Both the position numbers and the translations under genes were made by a program. Shown here piece by piece: positions 44,646 to 53,623 of a stretch of 64,000 nucleotides of DNA. The notes below the pieces were generated by a model that ran no database searches, had not been told where the DNA came from, and saw only the letters and a program-made list of their open reading frames with translations. This DNA comes from Aequorivita lipolytica (GTDB lineage: Bacteria; Bacteroidota; Bacteroidia; Flavobacteriales; Flavobacteriaceae): contig NZ_VORU01000004.1 of NCBI RefSeq assembly GCF_007997135.1, positions 1 to 64,000 of the forward strand, in the 5' to 3' direction. The stretch's first letter is position 1; every line of letters starts with the position of its first letter.

Positions 44646-45698
44646 TTAGTCCATCGTAGCCAAAGCCCTATTACTTAAGCTATTTTTATAATATTTTCGG
44701 TACTCCATTTTACGCTCCAAGGCGTCAATTACGGTATCGGTAAATCCAGGCAAACCTATATCTTCACAATAGTCGAGACCGCCTGGGCTCAATACGTTTA
44801 TTTCTATCAGTTTATCATCTACGATGTCTAAGCCAACAAAAAAGAGTCCGTCGCGTATAAGTTTAGGGGCGGTCAATGAAACTATATGCTCCATTTCTGG
44901 CGTGAGTTTTGTTTTTTTAGCTTTGGCGCCCAAGGAAAGGTTGCTTCGGAATTCACTTTTATCACTGCTTACCCTTCTTATTACCGCTTTTTCCCCGTTT
45001 TCCTCGAGAATTTTTCCGTTCATTAAAATCACTCTTACATCGCCTTTGCTTACTTTCGGTAAAAATTCTTGGGCAATGATGTATCCTTTGGCAATAAGTG
45101 TTTCCACAATTTGGTTGAGGTTCTTTTTGTCTTTATCAATTAAATAAACATCCTGTCCGCCGCTGCCTTCCAAAGGTTTTAGCACCATTTTTTTTCCGTT
45201 CTTCTCCCAAAACTTCATCAAATCTTCCTTGCTGCGGGTAATCAAACTGTTGGGCTTAATTTCTGCGGGCAACTCTTCAAAATACAACTTATCAATAAAT
45301 GCATGGCTCATGGCGAAAGCGTCATTCAGCACCAAAACCCCCGTTTGTTGAATCATACGAGCGAAAGCGATTCCGCAGTGTTCTGCCCAATGTCTATCTG
45401 AAGTTTCTTCCGTAGGATTATTCCGAAGAAAAAGAATATCCATATCTGTGCTGGGTACTGGCTTCGCTTTTAAGTTGTCATCCTGTACCTGTTCCCAAAA
45501 TTTTTCCACAGTCTCACCTTTAATTGAAGGTGGGATTTTTTTACAGCGCAGACTTATATCTTTGTCGCGATGAAAGATAAAATCGCCAACGCTCATAACA
45601 TACACTTGGTGTCCCCGTTCATGCGCCTTTCTTAATATAACAACCGTTGTCCCGCAAGCTTCGGTTTTAATGTCACTTATTACAAAACATATTTTCAT
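44646..45698 (-). CDS. ATP-grasp ligase, glutathione-synthetase-like
   Basis: A 350-residue ATP-grasp enzyme with the layout of prokaryotic GshB: an N-terminal domain (KICFVISDIKTEACGTT), a central ATP-binding region with KKMVLKPLEGSGGQDVYLI and IAQEFLPKVSKGDVRVILMN, and the metal-binding VDDKLIEINVLSPGGLDY. ATP-grasp ligases form peptide or amide bonds. There is no partner gshA nearby, so a glutathione role is doubtful. It stands between a DUF1704 peptidase (upstream, 90-base gap) and an aspartoacylase-like hydrolase (downstream), so it probably makes an amide bond that these act on. Confidence 0.88.
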   Translation of the reverse strand: MKICFVISDIKTEACGTTVVILRKAHERGHQVYVMSVGDFIFHRDKDISLRCKKIPPSIKGETVEKFWEQVQDDNLKAKPVPSTDMDILFLRNNPTEETSDRHWAEHCGIAFARMIQQTGVLVLNDAFAMSHAFIDKLYFEELPAEIKPNSLITRSKEDLMKFWEKNGKKMVLKPLEGSGGQDVYLIDKDKKNLNQIVETLIAKGYIIAQEFLPKVSKGDVRVILMNGKILEENGEKAVIRRVSSDKSEFRSNLSLGAKAKKTKLTPEMEHIVSLTAPKLIRDGLFFVGLDIVDDKLIEINVLSPGGLDYCEDIGLPGFTDTVIDALERKMEYRKYYKNSLSNRALATMD

Positions 45699-45788
45699 TT
45701 GTATTCATGTGTTTTAAAGGAAACCGGAATGCCCGATGTTCTGATTTTCTTTGTTTATGATCTTCTTTTTCGTGGGCAGTTCATTTTT

Positions 45789-47627
45789 TTATACCATTTC
45801 GGAGATGGAAATTCCTTGTCTCAATTTGGCCATTTTTTCTTTGAAACCAACTTCATTTAAATATCTAGGTTTTATTTTTGGTGGATACAGCAGTCCGCGA
45901 TCTGTAAGATCTTTAATCATCGGCACATGTTTTAATGCAAATTTTCCCGAGAGCAGAAATTCTAAATTGCCTCCTTGAACTAGATAATCCCGAAGCTCCA
46001 CAAGACCCTTTAAATAAATAATATCTTTTAGAAATCCGCCACCCTGAAAAATTCGGGAAGTAATATTGAATGCAGGTTCTTTTGAAAAGTTATACTTCGA
46101 ATAAAGCAAATTGAAAACTTCCTTAAAATCTGCGCCATCTAGCAGCGCTTCTCCTGCAATAACGCGCCCTGCAAGTGTGCGCAACCTGTTTCCGGTGAGT
46201 CCTCCAATTAAGTATTCGGAAAGTACTGCTATGCCTTCCTGAAGCGAATCATAATCCGCGAGACCCTGTGAAAGTTGGCTCAGCGGCTGTTGGCTACCGT
46301 TGTAGTACGTAAGCGCGTGTGTGCCAACCTCGTGCTGGATTAGTGCCGATGCTTCAGATTTTGTCAATGTGTAATCTGCTGGAAGATAAAGTTCGCCCTT
46401 GGAAACCATCATAACATTTACATCTTCACGAATATGCACCCTGCACGTGTAATCAGGAGCTTGGATTCGGAAAAAATCAAATTCAGCTTCAGCCATTCTT
46501 CCGAAGGCTTTGGCATCTAAGGTCTTTGTATTTTCTTGGTATTTATCTTCTGAAATATTCTGAAGTATTGTTTCTGCTTCAGACACAATTTTTTTATCCA
46601 GACCTTGATATAACCGGACGCTGCGGTAGAAAAAATTCTTCGAGCCGCGCTCCTTCAGCATCGTTAATTGTTGGTCAATTTCCTCTCGTTTTTCGTCAAA
46701 GAGAAAGGAAATAGCCGGATCGTCAATTTCATCGATTCGTAAGTCGTAAAGTTTACGTTTTAGAATATCGGGGTCTATTGGGAGAAGACGGTAGTGATAT
46801 GCATTTAATTCCTCAAAATTTGTTTCAAAGAAACGTTCGCGCATGGATTGGATATTCACTGGCGACACCAGCAACAAAAATTGGTAACTGCTTTCTATTT
46901 CCGTGAGTCCGCGATCAATTTTAAAAACTTCTTCGTGAATTTTCCGTTTCCCTAAAGCGGCAAAACTTTCTAAATCAGAAGACGTTTGCACCCTAATAAA
47001 CTCAAAAACCGCTTTATGTATGGCAGCTGCAAAACCTTCTCTAAATTTTCTAAAATACAGTGGATATACATTTCCCTCAACATCTCTATAAACTGGTGGC
47101 ACTTCAAGACCGATCATCGTACCACCATAGTCTTTAATTTCTTCAATACTAAAAAAAGCTTGCTTAGTTTGAGATTGTCTTTGTTTAGTTTTTTCAATTC
47201 GTGCAGTAAGCAATTGACCTCCATACCTTCTACTTTCCACTTTGTCCAGTTCGTCCCTTAAAACTTCCAGGGAAACCGGAAGCTTATGTGAGGGGCCGAG
47301 AATAACAAATTCGGTACTACCTGGAGCGCCACAAAATATTTCCATTAAGATAAACGAACCGAATCGCGCGCTCATTTTTTTGGTAAGTTCGTTTAAAAAT
47401 TCCTTGAAATAGTCAAAATGTTCCTTACCTAAAATTAAATAGGAAGCCCCCGTTCTAGCCAAACGAATTGTCGCTTTGTCATCGGGAATATTTCGGTATA
47501 TTATCAAGAAAGGCACATCGTGTTCCAAAAAAAGATAGCCTCCGTGCGGAAGGTCCATAACGGTTCTTTCTCCAGGTTTTAATTCACTTAAAACTTGTTC
47601 TTTTTCGGAGGTGGCAGATGCCTTCAT
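45789..47627 (-). CDS. DUF1704/QEGLA-motif zinc metalloprotease-like protein
   Basis: A 612-residue protein. The N-terminal ~200 residues form an alpha/beta domain (LPHGGYLFLEHDVPFLIIYR). The C-terminal ~400 match DUF1704 ('flavohemoglobin expression-modulating QEGLA motif protein'), with a zinc motif HEVGTH (His432-His437, HExxxH) and the downstream QEGIA motif (463-467) that supplies another Glu ligand. Human MATCAP, a tubulin detyrosinase, belongs to the same DUF1704 family. Its place upstream of an ATP-grasp ligase and an aspartoacylase-like hydrolase suggests a shared peptide-tail or amide modification. No signal peptide. Confidence 0.9.
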   Translation of the reverse strand: MKASATSEKEQVLSELKPGERTVMDLPHGGYLFLEHDVPFLIIYRNIPDDKATIRLARTGASYLILGKEHFDYFKEFLNELTKKMSARFGSFILMEIFCGAPGSTEFVILGPSHKLPVSLEVLRDELDKVESRRYGGQLLTARIEKTKQRQSQTKQAFFSIEEIKDYGGTMIGLEVPPVYRDVEGNVYPLYFRKFREGFAAAIHKAVFEFIRVQTSSDLESFAALGKRKIHEEVFKIDRGLTEIESSYQFLLLVSPVNIQSMRERFFETNFEELNAYHYRLLPIDPDILKRKLYDLRIDEIDDPAISFLFDEKREEIDQQLTMLKERGSKNFFYRSVRLYQGLDKKIVSEAETILQNISEDKYQENTKTLDAKAFGRMAEAEFDFFRIQAPDYTCRVHIREDVNVMMVSKGELYLPADYTLTKSEASALIQHEVGTHALTYYNGSQQPLSQLSQGLADYDSLQEGIAVLSEYLIGGLTGNRLRTLAGRVIAGEALLDGADFKEVFNLLYSKYNFSKEPAFNITSRIFQGGGFLKDIIYLKGLVELRDYLVQGGNLEFLLSGKFALKHVPMIKDLTDRGLLYPPKIKPRYLNEVGFKEKMAKLRQGISISEMV

Positions 47628-47804
47628 TATGTGCTTTTTTGGATGGTTTTGTTATTAATCTTTGGGAAGATAAAAAAAAGGGGACGGTGCAATTGGAGGT
47701 TTAAAGTTTATTTAACAGGGAATTGTGGGTTCATTAGAACTTATAACGTTGTATTTGAAGAAACAGGTATCCTTTTTTAAATGGAGTTGTTGCTCAATTA
47801 TATG

Positions 47805-47812
47805 TATTTTTG
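47805..47812 (+). promoter_or_regulatory. -7 promoter element for the SDR gene
   Basis: TATTTTTG, a perfect TAnnTTTG match, 18 bases upstream of the ATG, with TTG triplets about 18 bases further upstream (47787-47792). Confidence 0.6.
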
Positions 47813-47830
47813 CACTTCAATTAAAATATT

Positions 47831-48712
47831 ATGGACTACACTGCAAAAATGCTTCGCGACGATGCACTAAAAGGAAAAACAATAGTAGTAACCGGCGGCG
47901 GAAGCGGCTTGGGTAAAGCAATGACAACCTATTTTCTGGAATTGGGAGCCAATGTAGTAATCACTTCCCGAAACATAGAAAAACTGAAAGCAGTTAAAGA
48001 AGAACTAGAAGCCGCCACCGGCGGAAAAGTGCTTCCTGTGCAATGTGATGTTCGCAATTATGATGAGGTAGAAGCAATGGTAGCAGCTTCTGTGAAAGAA
48101 TTTGGCACCGTAGATGTTTTGTTGAATAACGCCGCAGGCAACTTCATTTCGCCTACGGAAAGACTTTCCGCGAATGCTTTTGACACCATTATAGATATTG
48201 TTTTAAAAGGAACAAAAAACTGTACGCTCGCTTTTGGTAAACATTGGATTGAGAAAAAGGAAACTAACAAAGTGGTTTTAAATATAGTTACAACATATGC
48301 CTTTACGGGCTCGGCATACGTAGTGCCAAGCGCAACTGCAAAAGCCGGTGTATTAGCGTTGACCCGCTCTTTGGCGGTAGAATGGGCCAAGTACGGAATG
48401 CGTTTTAATGCCATTGCTCCGGGACCATTTCCAACAAAAGGTGCTTGGGACAGATTACTTCCGGGCGATTTGAAAGAAAAATTTGACCCAGCAAAAAAGG
48501 TTCCCGTCAAAAGAGTAGGTGAACATCAAGAATTGGCAAATCTAGCAGCATATCTTGTTTCAGACTTTTCAGCGTACATAAACGGCGAAGTAGTGGTTAT
48601 TGACGGCGGCGAATGGCTAAAAGGCGCTGGACAAATGAATCAATTAGAAGAAGTATCACAAGAAATGTGGGATATGCTAGAAGCAATGATTCGCGAAAAG
48701 AAGAGTAAATAA
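47831..48712 (+). CDS. SDR family oxidoreductase (2,4-dienoyl-CoA reductase-like)
   Basis: A 293-residue classical short-chain dehydrogenase. NAD(P) motif VVTGGGSGLGKAM, LLNNAAGNFISPTERLS, and the region VPSATAKAGVLALTRSLAVEWA, where the usual YxxxK appears as SATAK, the pattern of 2,4-dienoyl-CoA reductases, in which Ser replaces Tyr. The N-terminal ALKGKTIVV and RFNAIAPGPFPTKGAW fit this group. Likely role: auxiliary beta-oxidation of unsaturated fatty acids. It precedes parAB but is separated from it by a 160-base gap with an inverted repeat. Confidence 0.9.
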   Translation: MDYTAKMLRDDALKGKTIVVTGGGSGLGKAMTTYFLELGANVVITSRNIEKLKAVKEELEAATGGKVLPVQCDVRNYDEVEAMVAASVKEFGTVDVLLNNAAGNFISPTERLSANAFDTIIDIVLKGTKNCTLAFGKHWIEKKETNKVVLNIVTTYAFTGSAYVVPSATAKAGVLALTRSLAVEWAKYGMRFNAIAPGPFPTKGAWDRLLPGDLKEKFDPAKKVPVKRVGEHQELANLAAYLVSDFSAYINGEVVVIDGGEWLKGAGQMNQLEEVSQEMWDMLEAMIREKKSK

Positions 48713-48715
48713 AAT

Positions 48716-48788
48716 GCTTTAAGCTATAGGCGATAGGCTTTAGGCAAAATAAGTAAAAGCTTACAGCCTAAAGCTTACGGCTTAAAGC
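48716..48788. repeat. Nested inverted repeat between the SDR and parA genes
   Basis: Two nested perfect 9-bp pairs: outer GCTTTAAGC (48716-48724) with GCTTAAAGC (48780-48788), inner GCTTTAGGC (48737-48745) with GCCTAAAGC (48766-48774). Together they form arms of about 29 bases around a 20-base loop. No T-run follows, so it is not a simple terminator. Confidence 0.8.
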
Positions 48789-48872
48789 TAATGTTCACTT
48801 CCTGTTAACAAAAATGATTTTCTATCCACATAATTAATTGTACTTTTAACTGCTAAAATCTCAAGCAAATTA

Positions 48873-49643
48873 ATGGGTAAAATTATTGCAATTGCAAACC
48901 AAAAAGGAGGCGTAGGCAAGACTACAACCTCAGTAAATTTAGCGGCCTCATTGGGCGTTTTGGAGAAGAAAGTTTTACTTATTGACGCAGATCCTCAGGC
49001 CAATGCCACTTCGGGATTGGGTATTGATGTGGAAAGTGTGGAAATTGGCACTTATCAATTGCTTGAGCACAGCGCTACTGCAAAGCAAGCCATCGTTTCA
49101 ACAAATTCTCCAAACCTAGATTTAATCCCCTCACATATAGATTTGGTCGCTATCGAGATAGAGTTGGTAGATGTAGAGAACCGAGAATATATGCTGAAGA
49201 AAGCCATTCAGGACTTAAAAGCAGATTACGATTACATACTTATAGACTGTGCACCATCATTGGGTTTGTTAACGTTGAACGCATTAACTGCAGCAGATTC
49301 GGTATTAATACCGATTCAATGTGAATACTTTGCTTTGGAAGGGCTCGGAAAGCTTTTGAACACTATAAAAAGCGTTCAAAAAATACACAATGAAAACCTC
49401 GATATTGAAGGATTGTTGCTCACTATGTACGACCAGCGTCTCCGCCTTTCAAACCAAGTGGTGGATGAGGTAAAAAAGCATTTTGACGAAATGGTTTTTG
49501 AAACAATCATTCAGCGCAATGTGCGTTTAAGTGAAGCGCCCAGTTACGGCGAAAGCATCATTAGTTACGATGCCTCCAGTAAAGGAGCCGATAATTATTT
49601 AAGTTTGGCGCACGAATTAATTAAGAAAAACGAAAAAAAATAA
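48873..49643 (+). CDS. parA: Chromosome partitioning ATPase ParA (Soj)
   Basis: A 256-residue Walker-type ATPase that drives segregation of parS/ParB complexes on the nucleoid. The deviant Walker A NQKGGVGKTTTSVN is at about residues 9-22, Walker B YDYILIDCAPSLG near 115, and the C-terminal NVRLSEAPSYGESI is characteristic of chromosomal ParA. parB follows with no gap (the ATG is at 49644, immediately after the stop). Confidence 0.97.
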   Translation: MGKIIAIANQKGGVGKTTTSVNLAASLGVLEKKVLLIDADPQANATSGLGIDVESVEIGTYQLLEHSATAKQAIVSTNSPNLDLIPSHIDLVAIEIELVDVENREYMLKKAIQDLKADYDYILIDCAPSLGLLTLNALTAADSVLIPIQCEYFALEGLGKLLNTIKSVQKIHNENLDIEGLLLTMYDQRLRLSNQVVDEVKKHFDEMVFETIIQRNVRLSEAPSYGESIISYDASSKGADNYLSLAHELIKKNEKK

Positions 49644-50543
49644 ATGGCTAAAGCGACCAAAAAACAAGCCTTGGGCCGCGGACTTTCAGCATTGTTGAAA
49701 GATCCTTCCAATGATATAAAATCTGTAGCAGACAAAAATGCCGACAAAGTTGTTGGGAGCATTGTCGAGTTGGAATTGGGAAGCATTGAAGTAAACCCTT
49801 TTCAGCCACGAACCAGTTTTAACGAAGAATCACTTCGCGAACTGGCTTCATCTATTAGAGAACTTGGCGTTATTCAGCCTATAACGGTTCGTAAATTAGA
49901 TTTCAATAAATACCAATTGGTAAGTGGAGAACGTCGTTTTCGAGCCTCAAAATTGGTTGGTTTAGAAACCATTCCATCTTACATTCGTATTGCTAATGAC
50001 CAAGAATCATTGGAAATGGCTCTGGTTGAAAACATCCAGAGGCAAGACTTAGATCCTATTGAAATAGCGCTTTCATACCAAAGATTAATTGAGGAAATTA
50101 ACGTTACTCAGGAGGAAATGAGCGATAGAGTAGGAAAGAACCGTTCTACCATTGCAAATTATCTTAGATTACTGAAACTGGATCCTATCATCCAAACTGG
50201 GATACGCGATGGTTTCATAAGTATGGGCCACGGGCGGGCGTTGATAAACGTTGCTGATTTAAGCGATCAACTAGATATTTACGAAAAGATTTTAAGTCAG
50301 AATCTCTCCGTGCGCGATACGGAAGCATTGGTTCGAAATTATAAAAACCCCAATCAAAAAACAGCTCCGCAGAAATCAAGCGCGCCAACTTTCGCCAAAA
50401 AAGCGAAGAAAGAGTTAACAGATCTTTTTGAAACTTCGGTTGAAGTAAAAGTTTCTAAGTCTGGAAAAGGCCAATTGGTTGTTCCTTTCAAAAGTCAAGA
50501 AGACTTCGAACGTATTTTGAAGCTTATAAAAAGTGAAAAGTAA
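49644..50543 (+). CDS. parB: Chromosome partitioning protein ParB (Spo0J)
   Basis: A 299-residue ParB: an N-terminal segment with GRGLSALLKDPS, the CTPase/ParB-core motif VSGERRFRASKL around 100, the ENIQRQDLDPIE box, then an HTH (MSDRVGKNRSTIANYLRLLKL), and a C-terminal dimer domain. It binds parS and loads condensin. No canonical parS (GTTTCACGTGAAAC-type) was noticed in this window. The DUF5683 gene starts 11 bases before its end. Confidence 0.96.
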   Translation: MAKATKKQALGRGLSALLKDPSNDIKSVADKNADKVVGSIVELELGSIEVNPFQPRTSFNEESLRELASSIRELGVIQPITVRKLDFNKYQLVSGERRFRASKLVGLETIPSYIRIANDQESLEMALVENIQRQDLDPIEIALSYQRLIEEINVTQEEMSDRVGKNRSTIANYLRLLKLDPIIQTGIRDGFISMGHGRALINVADLSDQLDIYEKILSQNLSVRDTEALVRNYKNPNQKTAPQKSSAPTFAKKAKKELTDLFETSVEVKVSKSGKGQLVVPFKSQEDFERILKLIKSEK

Positions 50544-51114
50544 TTTCCTATATATTTTCTTTTTAATCTTCGCCACATCCCTGTTTGCGCAGACTACCGA
50601 TTCTTTGGTTGTAAAAAAGGAAGAAAAGGTAATTGTGGTAAACGATTCAATTTTACCAAAAGAAGATTACAATCCGCTGGCTCCCGCAAAAGCTGCTTTT
50701 TATTCTGCCGTATTGCCGGGACTGGGACAGGTTTACAACAAGAAATATTGGAAAATACCAATCATTTATGCAGGAATGGCTGCGGGAGTTTATTTCTATA
50801 AACAGCAAGATGATGATTACGAGCGCTTCAGAAATGCTTACAAAAGGAGATTGGCTGGCTATACCGATGATGAATTTCAAGGAATATCAGATGACCGTTT
50901 GGTAAACGCACAAAAATCTGCACAGAAAAATAAAAGCATAAGTGTTATTGTAACGATAGCTTTTTATTTATTAAATGTGGTTGATGCAAATGTGGATGCA
51001 CATTTAAGGCAATATGAAGTAAGTGAAGACCTTTCGCTTCAACCAAATTTCGATTATAATCAGTTTAATGCGAAGCCACAATACGGAATGTCGTTGACGT
51101 ATCGGTTTAAGTAG
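50533..51114 (+). CDS. DUF5683 domain membrane protein
   Basis: A 193-residue exported/membrane protein: an N-terminal signal-like segment (MKSNFLYIFFLIFATSLFAQ), a DUF5683 core (AAFYSAVLPGLGQVYNKKYWKIPIIYAGMAAGVYFY) with a hydrophobic hairpin, a second hydrophobic segment near ISVIVTIAFYLLNVVDA, and a beta-type C-terminus ending MSLTYRFK. It begins with GTG overlapping parB by 11 bases. The position between parB and dapB is typical of Flavobacteriia. Function unknown. Confidence 0.88.
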   Translation: MKSNFLYIFFLIFATSLFAQTTDSLVVKKEEKVIVVNDSILPKEDYNPLAPAKAAFYSAVLPGLGQVYNKKYWKIPIIYAGMAAGVYFYKQQDDDYERFRNAYKRRLAGYTDDEFQGISDDRLVNAQKSAQKNKSISVIVTIAFYLLNVVDANVDAHLRQYEVSEDLSLQPNFDYNQFNAKPQYGMSLTYRFK

Positions 51115-51235
51115 AAGAAAGAATAGAGAGAAAAAAACAAAGAGAAAAGATGGAAGAGACAGGAATCAGGAACCAAGAATCAAGACGAATGGAAAGCCTA
51201 AAATTTTCTATCTTCTGTCATCCTTCATCTAACTT

Positions 51236-51934
51236 ATGAAAATAGCACTTCTTGGTTACGGAAAAATGGGTAAGACCATTGAAAAATTGGCTTTGGAAAA
51301 AGGCCATTCCATAGTTTTTAAAAGCACCCTTGAATCTTCCGAAGGAAATTTTGAAGCTGCTGAGGTTGCGATAGAATTTTCATCTCCAGAGGCAGCGGTC
51401 GAAAATATTTCAAAAGCTTTACAAGCTGGAATTCCTATCGTTTCGGGTACTACGGGTTGGTTGGACAAATATTCTGAGATGGTAAATTTATGTGAAAAGC
51501 GTAACGGAAGTTTTATTTATGCGTCCAACTTCAGTGTTGGGGTAAACCTTTTTTTCAGCATAAATGAATATGCCGCTAAGTTGATGGCTCCGTGGAAGGA
51601 ATACGATGTTTCAGTTGAAGAAATTCATCATCTAGAAAAAAAAGATGCACCCAGCGGCACAGCGATTACAATAGCCGAAGGAATTTTAAAACACAGCGAT
51701 AAAAAGGATTGGAAGCTAAATACTTCCGAAGAAAATACTTTAAATATTACTGCAAAAAGGGAAGAAGACATTAAAGGAACTCATATAGTTTCTTATAATT
51801 CGGAGGTGGATACAATTTCATTTACACACCAAGCTTACAGTCGCGAAGGTTTTGCAAAAGGCGCTATTTTAGCAGCGGAATGGCTAAAAGATAAAAAGGG
51901 TATTTTTACAATGAAAGATGTTCTGTCAATTTAG
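51236..51934 (+). CDS. dapB: 4-hydroxy-tetrahydrodipicolinate reductase DapB
   Basis: A 232-residue NAD(P)H-dependent reductase of the DAP/lysine pathway. It shows a Rossmann start (KIALLGYGKMGKTIEKLA), VSGTTGWLDKY, ASNFSVGVNLFF, the catalytic EEIHHLEKKDAPSGTA segment and FTHQAYSREGFAKGAI. Slightly shorter than enterobacterial DapB (~270), normal for Bacteroidota. Together with dapF elsewhere in the window it supplies meso-DAP. Confidence 0.96.
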   Translation: MKIALLGYGKMGKTIEKLALEKGHSIVFKSTLESSEGNFEAAEVAIEFSSPEAAVENISKALQAGIPIVSGTTGWLDKYSEMVNLCEKRNGSFIYASNFSVGVNLFFSINEYAAKLMAPWKEYDVSVEEIHHLEKKDAPSGTAITIAEGILKHSDKKDWKLNTSEENTLNITAKREEDIKGTHIVSYNSEVDTISFTHQAYSREGFAKGAILAAEWLKDKKGIFTMKDVLSI

Positions 51935-52006
51935 AATTCAGAATTATGAATTCAGAATTTTTTTCATAAAGATTAAAGAATAAAAAATAATAATAAATAA
52001 TAAACG

Positions 52007-53566
52007 ATGAGTTGGACAGGTTGGTTTATATTTTTTTTAATAGTTCAGTTAATCCATTTTGCGGGAACGTGGAAGTTGTACCAAATAGCAGGTAGAAAAG
52101 CTTGGGAAGCAGCGGTACCGGTTTACAATTCCGTTGTTTTGATGAAGATCATTAATCGTCCGTGGTGGTGGACAATTTTGCTTTTCGTACCTATTGTAAA
52201 CTTAATTATGTTTCCAGTGATTTGGGTGGAGACCCTACGTAGTTTTGGACGTAATTCCACGACTGATACTATCCTTGGAATTTTAACATTCGGTCTTTAT
52301 ATTTATTACATAAACTACACCCAAAAAGTAACACACATAAAAGATAGAAGCCTAAAACCGCCTACATCAGCGGGCGAGTGGGTGAGTTCTATTCTTTTTG
52401 CGGTAGTTGCTGCCACTATTGTGCATACTTATATTATGCAGCCGTTTACCATTCCAACTTCCTCTTTGGAAAAAACATTGTTGGTGGGCGATTTCCTTTT
52501 TGTGAGCAAATTCCATTATGGAGCGCGCGCGCCAATGACTCCCATCGCATTTCCAATGGTTCACGATACTATTCCTGTGGTTCACGTTAAATCATATCTT
52601 TCAGAACCTCAAATTCCTTATTTCAGATTGCCAGGTTTTCAGGATATAAAACGTAACGATATCGTAGTTTTTAACTGGCCCGTGGATACTGTAAATGCTT
52701 TCCAAACCGCTGGAGATGGTAAGTATTACTATAAGCCGATTGATAAAAAGTCAAACTACGTAAAGCGTTGTGTAGGCCTTCCGGGAGATTCCTTGGAAGT
52801 GCGTGATGGTTTTGTTTTTATTAATGGAAAACAAAATCAGTTGCCAGACAGAGCTAAACTTCAATTTTCTTATGATGTGCAAGTGAACGGGCAGCTAAAC
52901 CCCGAAATGCTCCACAATCGTTACAACATTACAGACGGCTATGGTTTTGGAAACAACACGTACCGCTTTGGTGCAATCTCGGAAGAATCCTTGAAAATGC
53001 TGAAAAATAATCCAAATGTGGTTAACATAACTCGTTTACGGAACGAAAAGGGAATACTGGATGGACGTATTTTTCCAAATAATCAAAACTATGCTTGGAA
53101 CAATGATTTTTTCGGGCCTTTATATATTCCGAAGAAAGGAGCTACCGTTTCCATTACCGCTGAAACATTGCCATTATATAAGCGTGTTATTGAAGTTTAC
53201 GAAGGCAGCGAGCTAGGGATTGATAATGAAATTACCCAGTCTGGAACTGAAGTATTGCTGAACGGAAAGTCGATTTCAGAATATACCTTTAAAATGGATT
53301 ATTACTGGATGATGGGTGATAACCGTAACAACAGCGAAGATGCTCGTACTTGGGGTTTCGTGCCTTTCAACCACGTTGTAGGGAAACCCGTATTTGTTTG
53401 GATGAGTTGGGATGGTATAAATAAAAAAGTACGCTGGGAGCGACTTTTCACAACCGTTGGTGGTAGCGGAAAGCCAGTTTCATATTTAATGTATTTTGTG
53501 ATATTAGTAATTGGTTGGTTTGCTTTTGATTTCTTCAGAAAAAGAAAAAAAAGTGCTAAAAAGTAA
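52007..53566 (+). CDS. lepB: Signal peptidase I LepB, long Bacteroidota form
   Basis: A 519-residue signal peptidase, twice the usual length. The N-terminal part (1-~110) has several membrane segments of a DUF5684-type region (WFIFFLIVQLIHFAG, WWWTILLFVPIVNLIMFPV). The catalytic Ser153 lies in PTSSLEKTL (SLE instead of the usual SME) and catalytic Lys253 in NYVKRCVGLPGDSL. Box E appears as WMMGDNRNNSEDARTWGFV. A C-terminal membrane helix (about 490-511) and Lys-rich tail follow. It cleaves Sec signal peptides at the periplasmic face. Confidence 0.94.
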   Translation: MSWTGWFIFFLIVQLIHFAGTWKLYQIAGRKAWEAAVPVYNSVVLMKIINRPWWWTILLFVPIVNLIMFPVIWVETLRSFGRNSTTDTILGILTFGLYIYYINYTQKVTHIKDRSLKPPTSAGEWVSSILFAVVAATIVHTYIMQPFTIPTSSLEKTLLVGDFLFVSKFHYGARAPMTPIAFPMVHDTIPVVHVKSYLSEPQIPYFRLPGFQDIKRNDIVVFNWPVDTVNAFQTAGDGKYYYKPIDKKSNYVKRCVGLPGDSLEVRDGFVFINGKQNQLPDRAKLQFSYDVQVNGQLNPEMLHNRYNITDGYGFGNNTYRFGAISEESLKMLKNNPNVVNITRLRNEKGILDGRIFPNNQNYAWNNDFFGPLYIPKKGATVSITAETLPLYKRVIEVYEGSELGIDNEITQSGTEVLLNGKSISEYTFKMDYYWMMGDNRNNSEDARTWGFVPFNHVVGKPVFVWMSWDGINKKVRWERLFTTVGGSGKPVSYLMYFVILVIGWFAFDFFRKRKKSAKK

Positions 53567-53574
53567 AGATTAAC

Positions 53575-53623
53575 CACGAATACACGAATAATTTTATAGA
53601 TATATTCGTGTATTCGTGCTTTT
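53575..53623 (+). terminator. Terminator after lepB
   Basis: A perfect 16-bp stem (53575-53590 with 53603-53618) around a 12-base AT loop, followed by CTTTTTC. The arm is itself a doubled CACGAATA unit. It ends just before the stop codon of the convergent dehydrogenase gene. Confidence 0.85.

Noticed and set aside
44646-45698. Naming the ATP-grasp gene gshB
   Set aside because: The fold matches GshB, but no gshA is adjacent and the neighbours point to another amide-bond reaction; the name would overstate the evidence.
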